A stretch of 64,000 nt of DNA from an uncultured Clostridia bacterium (GTDB lineage Bacteria; Bacillota; Clostridia; Christensenellales; Borkfalkiaceae). Positions 43,909-53,028 of this stretch are shown piece by piece. The notes beneath the pieces were generated by a model. It saw nothing but the letters and a program-made list of their open reading frames with translations, ran no database searches and was not told the origin of the DNA. How positions within the stretch are numbered: the stretch's first letter is position 1; each line of letters begins with the position of its first letter. A program made the translations under genes and the position numbers. Location: the NCBI GenBank assembly GCA_947632195.1, contig CANROE010000005.1, positions 38,156-102,155 on the forward strand, read 5' to 3'.

Positions 43909-44472
43909 TTAGAATATTTTTATAATTTTTGCGGGAACGCCCGCTACAACGGCATTTTCGGGAACATCCTTTGTGACGACTGCACCCGCGCCGACAACAG
44001 CCCCATTACCGATTGTTACTCCCGGCAAGATTGTGGCGTGTGCGCCGATCCAAACTTTGTTTCCGATCTTCACAGGAGCGGGAAACATATTGCCGCGCCT
44101 TTCGGGAGCCAAATCGTGATTTAAGGTTGCGATCACCACCTGCTGTCCGATGAGGCAATCATCTCCGATCTCTATCCCGCCTTGATCTTGAAAGCAACAG
44201 CCCGAATTGATAAAGACACGCTTGCCGAGCGTGATATTCAGTCCATAGTCGGTGGAAAAGGGCGGGAACAGTCCGAAAGTTTCATCGTATTCTTTTCCGA
44301 TAAGTTCAAAAAACAACCGCCTTAATTCCTCGGGCTTGTGATACGTTCCGTTGATCTCCGCTGTAAACGCAAGCGCGCGTTGCGACATTTCGTGCATATA
44401 AAGGTGCGTATCAGACCCTGCGACAAGGTAGGTTCTTGCTTTTGTAGTTTCGCTAAATTGTTCTCTCGTCAT
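43909..44472 (-). CDS. maltose/galactoside O-acetyltransferase family (hexapeptide repeat)
   Basis: 187 residues. Left-handed beta-helix acetyltransferase of the Maa/LacA group: N-terminal helical cap [18 protein letters not shown], then [23 protein letters not shown], active-site histidine in [11 protein letters not shown], and the terminal [27 protein letters not shown] coil. Transfers acetyl from acetyl-CoA to a sugar hydroxyl. It is the first gene of a - strand operon that continues into the truncated reductase and the flavodoxin-reductase fusion, divergent from a LysR regulator gene. Confidence 0.92.
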   Translation of the reverse strand: MTREQFSETTKARTYLVAGSDTHLYMHEMSQRALAFTAEINGTYHKPEELRRLFFELIGKEYDETFGLFPPFSTDYGLNITLGKRVFINSGCCFQDQGGIEIGDDCLIGQQVVIATLNHDLAPERRGNMFPAPVKIGNKVWIGAHATILPGVTIGNGAVVGAGAVVTKDVPENAVVAGVPAKIIKIF

Positions 44473-44495
44473 ATTCGCCTCTAATTTACACCGAT

Positions 44496-44524
44496 ATTTT
44501 ATGGTAAAGTATTCGATATGTCAA
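44496..44524 (-). promoter_or_regulatory. promoter of the acetyltransferase/flavodoxin operon
   Basis: On the - strand TTGACA (44519-44524) and TAAAAT (44496-44501) are 17 bp apart. An inverted repeat AGTATT-N10-AATACT (44508-44529) overlaps the -35 box and is a candidate binding site for the divergent LysR protein. Confidence 0.75.
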
Positions 44525-44547
44525 ATACTTATATTTTATAGGTATAG

Positions 44548-44564
44548 TATGCTTGACAAGTATA
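44548..44564. promoter_or_regulatory. candidate LysR operator
   Basis: TATGCTTG-A-CAAGTATA is a near-perfect 8-bp inverted repeat. It covers the -35 box of the LysR promoter, so binding would suit negative autoregulation, the usual arrangement for divergent LysR genes. Confidence 0.55.
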
Positions 44565-44581
44565 ATATGTAGCGGTACAAT
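44553..44581 (+). promoter_or_regulatory. promoter of the LysR-type regulator gene
   Basis: TTGACA (44553-44558), 17 bp, TACAAT (44576-44581). The expected start near 44588 leaves only about 11 nt before ATG 44599 and no Shine-Dalgarno sequence, so the message would be nearly leaderless. Confidence 0.7.
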
Positions 44582-44598
44582 ATTTTAAAAAAAGATTT

Positions 44599-45477
44599 AT
44601 GGAATTACGGGAACTCAGATATTTTTTGGCAGTGGCACGCGAGGAGAGCATTCTGAAAGCGGCGGCGGCATTGTATGTGTCCCAACCCAACCTTTCGCGG
44701 CAGATGAAACATCTCGAAGAAGAACTCGGGCAACAGCTCTTTTTGCGCGGGAGCAGAAAGATCACGCTGACCGAGGCGGGGGAACTTCTCAAAAAACGCG
44801 CCGAAGAAATTTTGGAGCTGGAAAAAAAGACGGAAACGGAGCTTTCCGCGCCCGTCACGGAGATCAGAGGCGACGTTTACATCGGCGGGGGTGAAAGTTA
44901 CGTTCTGCAAATTGTCGCAAAGGCCGCTCATGCCGTGCAAAAAAAATATCCCGCCGTCAAATTCCATTTGTTCAGTGGGGATATGGCGACCATCATGGAA
45001 AAGCTCGACAAAGGGCTCATCGATTTCGGCATTTTTATTGAACCTGCCGATCTTACGAAGTACGACTATCTGCGTTTTCCGCTTGTGGATACTTGGGGCG
45101 TCCTTATGCGCAGGGACAGTCCGCTCGCGGAAAAGGAATTTGTCACGCCCGAAGATTTGAGGGACGCGCCTTTGATCCGCTCCCGCCACTCGCTTGGGAA
45201 AAGCGTCATTACCGATTGGTTTCAAAGACGGTCAGAGGAACTGAATATCGTCGCCACATACGATCTTTTGTATAACGCCTCCCTGCTTGTTGCCGAGGGT
45301 GTGGGATATGCCGTGGGGCTTGAACACATCATCAACACGTCGGGAAATAGCGAACTCTGTTTCCGTCCGCTATTTCCGAAACTCGTATCTCATCTCGATA
45401 TTGCCTGGAAAAAATATCAAGTGTTCCCGAGGTGCGCCGAAGTTTTTTTGAAAGAGCTGCAAGAGAGGATCGAGTGA
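44599..45477 (+). CDS. LysR-family transcriptional regulator
   Basis: 292 residues. N-terminal winged helix-turn-helix: LRYFLAVAREESILKAAAAL and VSQPNLSRQMKHLEEELG, then the usual linker helix. The effector domain (about 90-292) is the periplasmic-binding-protein fold. It is divergent from the acetyltransferase/flavodoxin-reductase operon and probably controls it; the intergenic region holds two inverted repeats at the -35 boxes. The redox enzymes suggest a carbonyl, quinone or oxidative signal, which is inference. Confidence 0.93.
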   Translation: MELRELRYFLAVAREESILKAAAALYVSQPNLSRQMKHLEEELGQQLFLRGSRKITLTEAGELLKKRAEEILELEKKTETELSAPVTEIRGDVYIGGGESYVLQIVAKAAHAVQKKYPAVKFHLFSGDMATIMEKLDKGLIDFGIFIEPADLTKYDYLRFPLVDTWGVLMRRDSPLAEKEFVTPEDLRDAPLIRSRHSLGKSVITDWFQRRSEELNIVATYDLLYNASLLVAEGVGYAVGLEHIINTSGNSELCFRPLFPKLVSHLDIAWKKYQVFPRCAEVFLKELQERIE

Positions 45478-45513
45478 GAGGGAGTTTTCCGAATGAAAAA
45501 CAGGATGATCAAG

Positions 45514-45541
45514 AAAGCGGCGAGGTTTCCCTCGCCGCTTT
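45514..45541. terminator. terminator-like hairpin between convergent LysR and STAND genes
   Basis: AAAGCGGCGAGG pairs perfectly with CCTCGCCGCTTT around a TTTC loop. T-runs outside the stem are short, but its place between two convergent genes fits bidirectional termination. Confidence 0.7.
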
Positions 45542-45606
45542 CGGTTCACCGATGATTATTTCTTTTTCAGGAAGGCAAGGCGGGATATCCGCTCCGAAGT
45601 GGAGGG

Positions 45607-48600
45607 TCAATCTTCGTCTTGCGGATGGTGATCCAAAATATCTTGCATAATCAATTCGACCATACCGTATGCAAATTCCGCCCTGCGGATTTTTTCTTCG
45701 ATATCACAGGCTCTGTAATAGGACAAAAGGCCTGCCGCCTGCGGGTACGCGATCTTTAAAGCGTCTATTTTTTCCTCGGGCGGGAGATCCTCATCGTCCG
45801 TCATGTTGAGCGCACATTGGACCGACATCTCTATAACGCTTATAAGATAGGGGGTGCATTCCTGTAAATGGGAGAAATCGTTCATCCCGTTTTGCTGTAA
45901 AATGAAATTGCCGGCATAAAAACCGATCCAAGCCTCTTCGGGTGTGGGATCGGCCTCTGTAAGCAGTTTGAGGGTCTTTTCCGCGAAGAAGAGCAGTTCC
46001 TCATCTTTCCCTTCCCAGTCCTCGTCACAGAAACGTAAAGATACGAAACCCGCACCCGCAAAGTCCACCAAGCCTTTCCCGCCGCACAAGATCGCGATCA
46101 TGGGGTTTTGTTCGAGATGCAGAAATGCACGGCGGAAGAGCATTGCGTTTTCCTTTGCATCGTAAGCGTTGTTTCCCGAGAGAAGAACGCCGGATAACGC
46201 TAAATAGACGTTGGCCTCCGCCGTCAACACGATGGGCGTGTGAGAGAACAATTCCAGACTATCGAGTTCCCGCTGTGCCCGCGCGACAATGGCGGCGGCT
46301 TCGTCGATGCGTTCGAGATGTAGGTAGGTCAGGGACAGCATGCCGAGTGCCGAGCAATGAGTCGCTCTGCTTGCGAACGTGTAATCTCGGTTGTTGATCG
46401 CGGAAATTTGCCGTTCGAGCCGCGTAAGATTTTCGAGCGCCTCGGTGAAGTTTTCCCGCGCAAAACTCTGTATATCGCACTTTTGCAACTCCATCATAAG
46501 CGCAAAGACCTCTGCGTCCGCGACGCCTCTATCGGCGAGCCTCATCGTAAATTCTTCCGCGCGGGAGAAAAATTCGCATGCGAGTTCAATGAGATCTTCC
46601 CGTGCCTTTTGCAGTGGATCTTGTTCTTTTTTCTCCTCCTCATCGAATAAAAACTCTCCCGAATTAAAACGCGCAAGTTCGCGCAAAAATGTAAGCTCGT
46701 CCGCCTCTTCTTCGTCCGTCTCCTCGTCAGTCTCTTCTTCATCGTTTTCTTCTTCGTTGTCCCCGAAAGTTTGCGTAACGACTTCCAGTTGCAAGAGGGA
46801 GCTTTGGTAGAGCGAGCCGTAGGATTGCACCATCATAATGCCTCTTACAAGTTCTTCGGACGAGAGCGTAGAGTCAAATAGAGGCTCGAAGAGGTCGAGC
46901 GCTTCAAATTCCAGCAAGATACTCCCACGGAAGTCGCTGTCGGCATATGCCGCGAAAGCCTGCGCGCTTTTGCAGGTGAAGAGCGCCATGCGGGATTCGG
47001 GGTCGTCCGATTCCGCCGCGATCTCCGTTGCGCGGCACAGTTCTTCTGTGAGTTGAGGATCTCTTGTGCTTGTGTATTGTGCGCCCAAAAGGGAGACCAA
47101 GGTAAAGTAAATATTCTTTTTGTCCGCGTTCCCTTGCCCGATCTGATTCCGGTAATATTCTGCTGTTTTGAGGAGGAGCGGGGTGGCCTTCGGAACAAGG
47201 AGGGGATCTGCGGTTTGTTGGTAAGTGGCGGCGAGGAATAAGGCGGCTCGGGGAAGGATCTCGTCCTTATCTTCCACTTCTGCGAAGAACCGGACCGCGT
47301 GGTTGTAAAAAGGCTCCTGAATTTCGGCACACATTTTTGCGTGATTCATCACGGCGAGGAAACAGGCATTGATCTCGTTCATGTTTTTCATGAAGTTGGC
47401 GTATTTTGCGGAGATCGGGGTGCCTGTTACGACCTTTGCGAACCATTCGGTACCGCCCTCCGAGGCGATCGAATAGCAGTGAATAATAAACCGCGCGACA
47501 AGGTTTTGCGCAGCGGGATCGTCTGCTGCGAGCTCGTTTACCAGGGAACGGAAGGAGTCGGGATCGTCTGCGAGATAGGCTTGGTATGCCGTCTCTTCAA
47601 GGCGGATGAGATCGTCTGCGGGAAGCCGTTCCAGCAGGCGCAGAATGCCGAGACGGAGCTGTCTGGGCTCCTCCGCCCGCGACAGGATCCCTTCCCGAAT
47701 GCTCTGATGGGTGAAATCGATCCTGCCGTCGTCGCGCAGGAAGAAACAGCTCTGCATATAGGAGACGAATTGGCGGAACGAGAGGGGATCCCAACTCTTA
47801 CCGAGCAGACCGGCGAGGTCGGTCTCGCGGAGCCCGTAACGGGAGGCCGCGAGAAATTCCGCCGCTTGTTGTACGAGCGCGGGGTCAATGCGGTTGCCCG
47901 CCTCCTTTAAAAGTTCCGCACAGAGGCGCTCCTGCCCGCGAGGAGCCTCGCGAACGATCTTACACTGATAAGCGGAAATCGCTTCCATGCCCCTTCCGAA
48001 TGTGCGCAGCGCCGTAAAATCGTCTCGGTTCATCATGGCGAGCCGCTGGACGAGAAAACTTAAATAGAGCGGATTTTGGGAATCGTCGAGAGCGACCATT
48101 TCCGAAACGACATTCTTGTCGAGACTTTTTCCGTACCCCGACAAAATGCCGGAGATCACTTCGGCTTTATCCTCCTGCGTGAGCGGTCCGAGCGGAATAT
48201 AGTCCGAATCGATTTCGCGGAAATCGGAATTACAGGTCATAAAAAAGCGGAAAGAGGGATTGAGCAGGGGAGGGATAAAGGCAAGGGAGGCGCGGTCGGG
48301 ATTGGCCAGCAGCCGTTCGGGCGCGTCGAGCATGACGATGAATTTCCGTTTTTCGGAATAGCGGCTGCCGAGAACGCCCAGCCGCTCACGCCATTCGTTG
48401 ATCTTATGTACGGCGGGCTGTCCCTTTTCATCCTTCTCCTCCGAGAAATGAGGGACGCCCAGCTTTTCTTCAAGGTAATAGACCGCCCCGCGAAGAACGT
48501 CAAGGGCGTCGTTGCTGAAAACCGTAAGACCGCCGACAATGGGAAAGACGTCCCAGCCGAGTTCCCGCAGCTTTAAAGCGAGCGCGCAGAAAAGGGTGCT

Positions 48601-49416
48601 CTTCCCGCTGCCCGTGTCGCCTTTTACCACCACCGTCTCCCGCCGTCCGAGCATGGAGAGGATATGTTCTACGACCTGCTTTCTGCCGCAGAACTCCGCG
48701 CCCCGCTCTTCTATATACCGCCATTGGACTGCGCGTTCCCGCTCGAAGGGGGTAGACTTTGCGAACTCTTCCCACTGCGGGCGCAGATATCCGATGACGT
48801 CCTCCGCAAGAAGATTCGCAAACTTTTCAAGTCCTTGCGGCTTTCCGTTCTCGAAGGAGATTTCATAAGTTTTGAAATTTCCGACTCGCGCTTTCAGGTC
48901 GTTGAGCTTTTTGCGGTAGCGCTCTTCGCTCTCGCGGTATCCGGCGGGCGCCTTCTCGGGATCAAGGATCTTGCGTTCATAAAAGAACGCGGGACTGTTT
49001 CTTTTTGCGGGACAAAGGGACCCGTATTCGATTTCGAGCGCCGTAACGCTCAGCTCGTAATCGTCGAGCTGCAAATTTTTTCGAGAAGAGGCCTCGCGGA
49101 TGATCTCTTCCTTCGGGACGGAACCGTATCTGTCGCCGAGAATGACGATCATGGGCGGTTTGCAGCGGTCGATCTCATCGAGACAGGTGTCGACGATGCG
49201 AAGGATCCGTCTGTCGTTTTTTATCTCCCGTTCCCGTTCGTCTGCGGCGGGACTGCTGTATTCCAACGTGTCGATCCCCCAACGCAGATCGCAGAAAGAG
49301 ACCGACTGGCCGTATTTTTTTGCCTCGGCGTTGATGATGGGCAACGCGATCTCCTGGATCGCGTCTCGCTCAAACTGCATATCGGCAAAGGTGCTCGATA
49401 CAAAAAATGTTTTCAT
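45607..49416 (-). CDS. DUF4062-STAND (NACHT-like) ATPase
   Basis: 1269 residues. Residues 1-130 are a DUF4062 domain: FFVSSTFADMQFERDAI, FCDLRWGIDT and IVILGDRYGSV, related to TIR/SIR2-like Rossmann folds of TEP1 and NPHP3 proteins. Residues about 240-560 are a STAND ATPase: Walker A GDTGSGKST (266-274) and Walker-B-like FIVMLDAPERL. The remaining about 700 residues are helical, TPR-like, with an acidic low-complexity run of Glu/Asp/Thr near 870-900. The architecture is sensor-switch-signalling, as in Avs and other NLR-like antiphage proteins. Its start overlaps the stop of the upstream RyR-domain membrane protein gene. Function is inferred from architecture only. Confidence 0.8.
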   Translation of the reverse strand: MKTFFVSSTFADMQFERDAIQEIALPIINAEAKKYGQSVSFCDLRWGIDTLEYSSPAADEREREIKNDRRILRIVDTCLDEIDRCKPPMIVILGDRYGSVPKEEIIREASSRKNLQLDDYELSVTALEIEYGSLCPAKRNSPAFFYERKILDPEKAPAGYRESEERYRKKLNDLKARVGNFKTYEISFENGKPQGLEKFANLLAEDVIGYLRPQWEEFAKSTPFERERAVQWRYIEERGAEFCGRKQVVEHILSMLGRRETVVVKGDTGSGKSTLFCALALKLRELGWDVFPIVGGLTVFSNDALDVLRGAVYYLEEKLGVPHFSEEKDEKGQPAVHKINEWRERLGVLGSRYSEKRKFIVMLDAPERLLANPDRASLAFIPPLLNPSFRFFMTCNSDFREIDSDYIPLGPLTQEDKAEVISGILSGYGKSLDKNVVSEMVALDDSQNPLYLSFLVQRLAMMNRDDFTALRTFGRGMEAISAYQCKIVREAPRGQERLCAELLKEAGNRIDPALVQQAAEFLAASRYGLRETDLAGLLGKSWDPLSFRQFVSYMQSCFFLRDDGRIDFTHQSIREGILSRAEEPRQLRLGILRLLERLPADDLIRLEETAYQAYLADDPDSFRSLVNELAADDPAAQNLVARFIIHCYSIASEGGTEWFAKVVTGTPISAKYANFMKNMNEINACFLAVMNHAKMCAEIQEPFYNHAVRFFAEVEDKDEILPRAALFLAATYQQTADPLLVPKATPLLLKTAEYYRNQIGQGNADKKNIYFTLVSLLGAQYTSTRDPQLTEELCRATEIAAESDDPESRMALFTCKSAQAFAAYADSDFRGSILLEFEALDLFEPLFDSTLSSEELVRGIMMVQSYGSLYQSSLLQLEVVTQTFGDNEEENDEEETDEETDEEEADELTFLRELARFNSGEFLFDEEEKKEQDPLQKAREDLIELACEFFSRAEEFTMRLADRGVADAEVFALMMELQKCDIQSFARENFTEALENLTRLERQISAINNRDYTFASRATHCSALGMLSLTYLHLERIDEAAAIVARAQRELDSLELFSHTPIVLTAEANVYLALSGVLLSGNNAYDAKENAMLFRRAFLHLEQNPMIAILCGGKGLVDFAGAGFVSLRFCDEDWEGKDEELLFFAEKTLKLLTEADPTPEEAWIGFYAGNFILQQNGMNDFSHLQECTPYLISVIEMSVQCALNMTDDEDLPPEEKIDALKIAYPQAAGLLSYYRACDIEEKIRRAEFAYGMVELIMQDILDHHPQDED

Positions 49417-51734
49417 TTGTGTCTCTCATCCTTTTTCTTTATAATTCGGAAACCGGCCTCTTGAAGTAAAAGATCGGCAATGTCCAAAATTTTATAGTCG
49501 TAGGCGCGCACTTCGCTGTTGAGGCGGCGGAACTCCTCCAACCCCTCGAAGGTCGTGAGATTGCCGTGCAGTTTGCGTTCGGGATCCCGTGCGATCTTCT
49601 TGCGAATCTCCGTCTTGGAGAGGGGAACGATCCCCTGCGTGAGATAACAGGCATTCCACCGCTGGTGCTCCTGGCGGGCAAGCGCGGTGCGGAGAGACCC
49701 GTCCGTAAACACGGCGGGGTCGTAGTGGAAGGCGCCGTCCGCCCCCTTCTTGAACTGACAGCGGAGGCGTTCTTGCTCTTCGGGGTCGTCGGTGCCGAAA
49801 TACTTCTTGCGGAACTCGTCGGAGGCGTCCTCACAGGCGGTATCCCGCTCGGCGTAATCGAAACCGAGAAGATGAAGTTTGAGACGGAGATTGAGGCAGC
49901 AATAGAAGTTGGATGTTCTGCTCTCCAATCTCGCATTTGCCCATTGCTCCAACGCCCGGCGGCGGCGCTCTTCGGTCGAATCTTCTTTTCTGTAATCTCG
50001 CAAAAAGTCGAAGGACTTCATCTTCGCGAGCTTATCGAGCGGGTTTTCCGTAATGTTCGCAATGTTGTAGACGATCCTCTCGGTACAGCCGAAGGGGTGT
50101 ATGGGAATGGCGAATTTGCCGCTTGCTTTCTCTCTGTGGCTCTCGTCAAAGAGCGCGTCGTAGGCGTTCCTACTCTTCACCTTGGCGAAGAGATAGGCAT
50201 TTTGGCGGCGGTCGGCGTAGAGGAGCCCGCTGAGATTCCGTGCAAAGTCGACGTTTTCAAGATCTTCGCCGAAGGCGACGATCACATATGTATAGACATT
50301 TCCCTCCCCTGCGAACACACGGCGCAGTTTGCGGATGCTGCGGCGGTCGTGAACGTCAAACTCGCAAAAGTGGGTATTCTGCTCCCACGGGACGGAGGTT
50401 CCGTCGCTTGATACGGTGCCGTCGTTGGCGGGATAGTCGGGAAGGGGCAGATAGTCGTTCTCGTGGCCGGGATAGTCCTCGGCAAGAAATTCCTGGCTGT
50501 AACGGAAATAGCCGAAGTTGAGCTCCTTGTCGCGGTAGGCCTTTGCGCGGTCGAAGATGTAACAGTTGAGTTTTTTGTGGTAGATCCCGTCGCGGCCACG
50601 GGAGAAGAATTGGCTGTCGGCGATGAGCTTTTGGTAGATCTGCCTGTTGGTGGGACCGAAACCGATGAACAGGACGTTGATCTCGCAGCTGTCGGCGATG
50701 AGCCCCGTGCCGAAGTCGATCTGCTTTTCATCCATGAAACGGGTGATGGGGAATTGCCCGACAAAGTCGACCGCCGTCATCTCATATCGGTTGAGATATT
50801 GGATATGTGCGCGGGAATCTTCGATGTAGTCCGAGTAGGCGGAGCGGTTGGCAAGTTCGCCGAACACATAGACTTTGAGCAGTCCCTCTTTCGCCGTGAT
50901 CTCAACCGCTTTCAGAGTGCCGTCGGAGGGCGTGCGTTTCTTATCGAGGACGGATGCCATCTCGCGCGTGAGCAAGAGGTTGCGTTCCTCGTCGCCCGTT
51001 GCGAGAAAAACGTTCACATTCTTCTTCGGTCCGCCCTTGCCGAGGGAGGGACCGAAGAGCTTTTCGATCTTTTGCCCGAAAGCGCGTTCGTTTTCGGTGC
51101 GGAAATCGAACTCCTCATAGGGGAGCTTTTCAAGGAAGAGGAGATCTTTGAGCTTGGAGTCGGGCGAGGCGAAGAGAAGCCCGCTGAGCCCGCTGTCGCG
51201 GATGGATCTCATCAAGACGATACAGTTCGGATCGTCTCCCACGACGACATAGAGCGTTTTTGCCCGTTTGGCGCCGATGACCGCGCAACGGTTTTTGATC
51301 CTCAGCCAGAGGAAGGATGCGGAGAAGAGGAGGAAGTTGACCGCCGTCAGCGCGTAGAGAATGACCATCACCGCATAGTACGCGGGATTTTGGACCATGT
51401 ATGAGATGAGCCCGCCCACGCCGAAGTCGAGCTTGACGAGGTCGAGCGTCGAAGAGACGGAGTTCAAAAAGCAGACAAAGATGAAATTGCCCGCCCCGGA
51501 AGTCTGTTCCGCCGTGTGGAGCAGCCCGAGGAAATAGAGGGGGATCGCCACCGCATAGATGATGGCGAACCGCCCTTTTTTATAGTTTTTGAGATAGGTG
51601 AGGCGAGCGGATTTCGGCCCGCAGAAGAGGCGGAAGGCCACATAGCCGAACAGGACGAGTAAGAGCGCGCCCAAAACGGACGAAAGAACTGTGCAGAAAA
51701 TATCGTTTTGCAAAAAAGAGAGAAAAGCCGTCAT
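49413..51734 (-). CDS. membrane protein with TrkA-N/RCK-like domains and C-terminal RyR domain
   Basis: 773 residues. The N-terminal about 150 residues carry about four hydrophobic helices. A first Rossmann-like segment follows (KTLYVVVGDDPNCIVLMRSI, about 163-182), then a second with INVLFIGFGPTNRQIYQKLI (about 355-375), both similar to NAD-binding TrkA-N/RCK folds of ion channels. Near the C-terminus ARQEHQRWNACYLTQGIV matches the LAxxEHxRWNxxL motif of prokaryotic RyR domains, which are predicted to bind nucleotide-type ligands. I infer a ligand-gated membrane effector or channel regulator acting with the STAND ATPase encoded next to it (4-nt overlap). Ribosome binding site GGAGG lies just upstream. 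Confidence 0.78.
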   Translation of the reverse strand: MTAFLSFLQNDIFCTVLSSVLGALLLVLFGYVAFRLFCGPKSARLTYLKNYKKGRFAIIYAVAIPLYFLGLLHTAEQTSGAGNFIFVCFLNSVSSTLDLVKLDFGVGGLISYMVQNPAYYAVMVILYALTAVNFLLFSASFLWLRIKNRCAVIGAKRAKTLYVVVGDDPNCIVLMRSIRDSGLSGLLFASPDSKLKDLLFLEKLPYEEFDFRTENERAFGQKIEKLFGPSLGKGGPKKNVNVFLATGDEERNLLLTREMASVLDKKRTPSDGTLKAVEITAKEGLLKVYVFGELANRSAYSDYIEDSRAHIQYLNRYEMTAVDFVGQFPITRFMDEKQIDFGTGLIADSCEINVLFIGFGPTNRQIYQKLIADSQFFSRGRDGIYHKKLNCYIFDRAKAYRDKELNFGYFRYSQEFLAEDYPGHENDYLPLPDYPANDGTVSSDGTSVPWEQNTHFCEFDVHDRRSIRKLRRVFAGEGNVYTYVIVAFGEDLENVDFARNLSGLLYADRRQNAYLFAKVKSRNAYDALFDESHREKASGKFAIPIHPFGCTERIVYNIANITENPLDKLAKMKSFDFLRDYRKEDSTEERRRRALEQWANARLESRTSNFYCCLNLRLKLHLLGFDYAERDTACEDASDEFRKKYFGTDDPEEQERLRCQFKKGADGAFHYDPAVFTDGSLRTALARQEHQRWNACYLTQGIVPLSKTEIRKKIARDPERKLHGNLTTFEGLEEFRRLNSEVRAYDYKILDIADLLLQEAGFRIIKKKDERHK

Positions 51735-51770
51735 AGGACCTCCGGAGCGCCGCCGTGCGGATACTGCGCC

Positions 51771-51799
51771 ATTATATCACTTTTGGGATGTATTGTCAA
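51771..51799 (-). promoter_or_regulatory. consensus promoter of the RyR/STAND operon
   Basis: On the - strand a perfect TTGACA (51794-51799), 17 bp, TATAAT (51771-51776), with about 30 nt to the start codon. The -35 box begins 12 bp after the LacI stop. Such a strong promoter suggests that the pair is made constitutively, as expected of a surveillance system. Confidence 0.88.
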
Positions 51800-51810
51800 A
51801 GAGTCCGCGA

Positions 51811-52833
51811 TCATGTCGTCTGGCGGATGATGAGCTTGGATTGCAGGTAGATGATCTGCGTCTTTTGCCGCTGGTGTCCGATCCGGTCGAGCAGGACGGA
51901 AAGCAGCTTTCGCCCGAGACCCGTTTTATCGACGTTGAAGGTCGTGATCTGCGGGTCGTAGGACTTTGCCTCCGCGAGGTTGTCGAACCCGACGACCAGA
52001 ACGTCGCGGGGGACTTTTTTATGCAGAATTTTCAGCGCCTCGATGACGTCGATCGCGAGCGTATCGTTTGCCGCGACAAAGCAGTCGGGCAGGGTGGGCA
52101 TTTTCGCGAACATTTTCGCAAGTTCCGCCGCATTTCCGTAGGGGAAGGAATCTTTTTCGATGACGGAATGGGCGGGATCATATTCGAGCCCCGCCAAAAA
52201 GACCGCCTCCCGCATGGCGAGGAAGCGTTCGTAAAAGGAGGTGCAGTGGGTGTAATCTCCCACGAAACCGAATGTTTTGCAGTCACGGTTGCCGATGAGC
52301 GAGAGACAATAATTTTTGACGGGAGAAAAACTTTCGGGCAAAACGATGTCGTAATTGCCCGAAGAGGAGACGTAGATGGGAAAATCGAAAAACACGATGG
52401 GGTAGCCGAGCTCGATGAGTTTGGGGACATAGTCCGCTTGAAAGAGCTCCATGCAGATGATGCCGTCCACCTTGTTTTCGTTCAGATAATCGACAAGGCG
52501 GTTGAAAAAGGATGTCTTGGTCGCGGTGAATTGCAAAAGTTCCACGTTTTCTTTTTCCATCAAGGCGGATTCTATGCCCCGCACGACATGGATAAAAAAG
52601 GTCATCGTCATGAGCATTTTGGAAGTGATGAGGACGATCCTGTGGTGGGGATTTTCCGCGTCCGAAGAGGCGACCGCACGATAGCTCTTGTATCCCAGCT
52701 CGATGGCGGCGTTCAAGACCTGTTCACGGGTGCGCGGGGGTACATATTGCCCGTTCAGCGCTTTGGAAACGGTATTGCGGGAGAGCCCCAAAGAATCTGC
52801 AATATCTTGAATTGTGATTTTCTCTCTTTTCAT
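51811..52833 (-). CDS. LacI-family repressor of the fructan locus
   Basis: 340 residues from ATG 52833. The helix-turn-helix reads ITIQDIADSLGLSRNTVSKALNG with the hinge helix following; the rest is a sugar-binding fold of the GalR/LacI type. An upstream in-frame TTG at 52872 is ruled out because it falls in the promoter's -10 box. It is divergent from the Lpl-type transporter and GH32 genes, and a small inverted repeat at 53016-53028 is a candidate operator. The ligand is probably fructose or a fructan-derived sugar, inferred from the regulated genes. Confidence 0.92.
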   Translation of the reverse strand: MKREKITIQDIADSLGLSRNTVSKALNGQYVPPRTREQVLNAAIELGYKSYRAVASSDAENPHHRIVLITSKMLMTMTFFIHVVRGIESALMEKENVELLQFTATKTSFFNRLVDYLNENKVDGIICMELFQADYVPKLIELGYPIVFFDFPIYVSSSGNYDIVLPESFSPVKNYCLSLIGNRDCKTFGFVGDYTHCTSFYERFLAMREAVFLAGLEYDPAHSVIEKDSFPYGNAAELAKMFAKMPTLPDCFVAANDTLAIDVIEALKILHKKVPRDVLVVGFDNLAEAKSYDPQITTFNVDKTGLGRKLLSVLLDRIGHQRQKTQIIYLQSKLIIRQTT

Positions 52834-52871
52834 GTTATTGAATTTCGTTCCTGTGAGGATTTCTTGTTTCA

Positions 52872-52899
52872 ATTATATCACAAAATGAGAGAATGTCAA
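52872..52899 (-). promoter_or_regulatory. promoter of the LacI-family gene
   Basis: On the - strand TTGACA (52894-52899), 16 bp, TATAAT (52872-52877). It sets the real start of the regulator at 52833, after a leader of about 32 nt. Confidence 0.8.
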
Positions 52900-52979
52900 T
52901 ATTTTTTTGGCTTTTTGTCCAAATCGGAAGTATGGAATTGGGCAAATGCACAATTTTTGTTTGGATTGTTTTACCGCTC

Positions 52980-53007
52980 TTGACGGCGAAAAGGGTGAAA
53001 ATATAAT
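52980..53007 (+). promoter_or_regulatory. promoter of the fructan transport/hydrolysis operon
   Basis: TTGACG (52980-52985), 16 bp, TATAAT (53002-53007), about 38 nt ahead of the permease start. AAGGAGG at 53038-53044 is the ribosome binding site. Confidence 0.78.
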
Positions 53008-53015
53008 AGAAATGA

Positions 53016-53028
53016 CCGAGGCTCTCGG
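53016..53028. promoter_or_regulatory. candidate LacI-family operator
   Basis: CCGAG-GCT-CTCGG is a perfect 5-bp inverted repeat starting about 9 bp after the -10 box, over the transcription start. The position fits repression by the divergent LacI-family protein. It is short and lacks the usual central CG, so confidence is modest. Confidence 0.45.

Noticed and set aside
34600..45600. Integrase, att sites or transposase bounding the accessory region
   Set aside because: I found no integrase, transposase or matching direct repeats at the edges, so I do not call a mobile element.
52834..52872. Upstream TTG start for the LacI-family gene
   Set aside because: It falls in the -10 box of the gene's own promoter.
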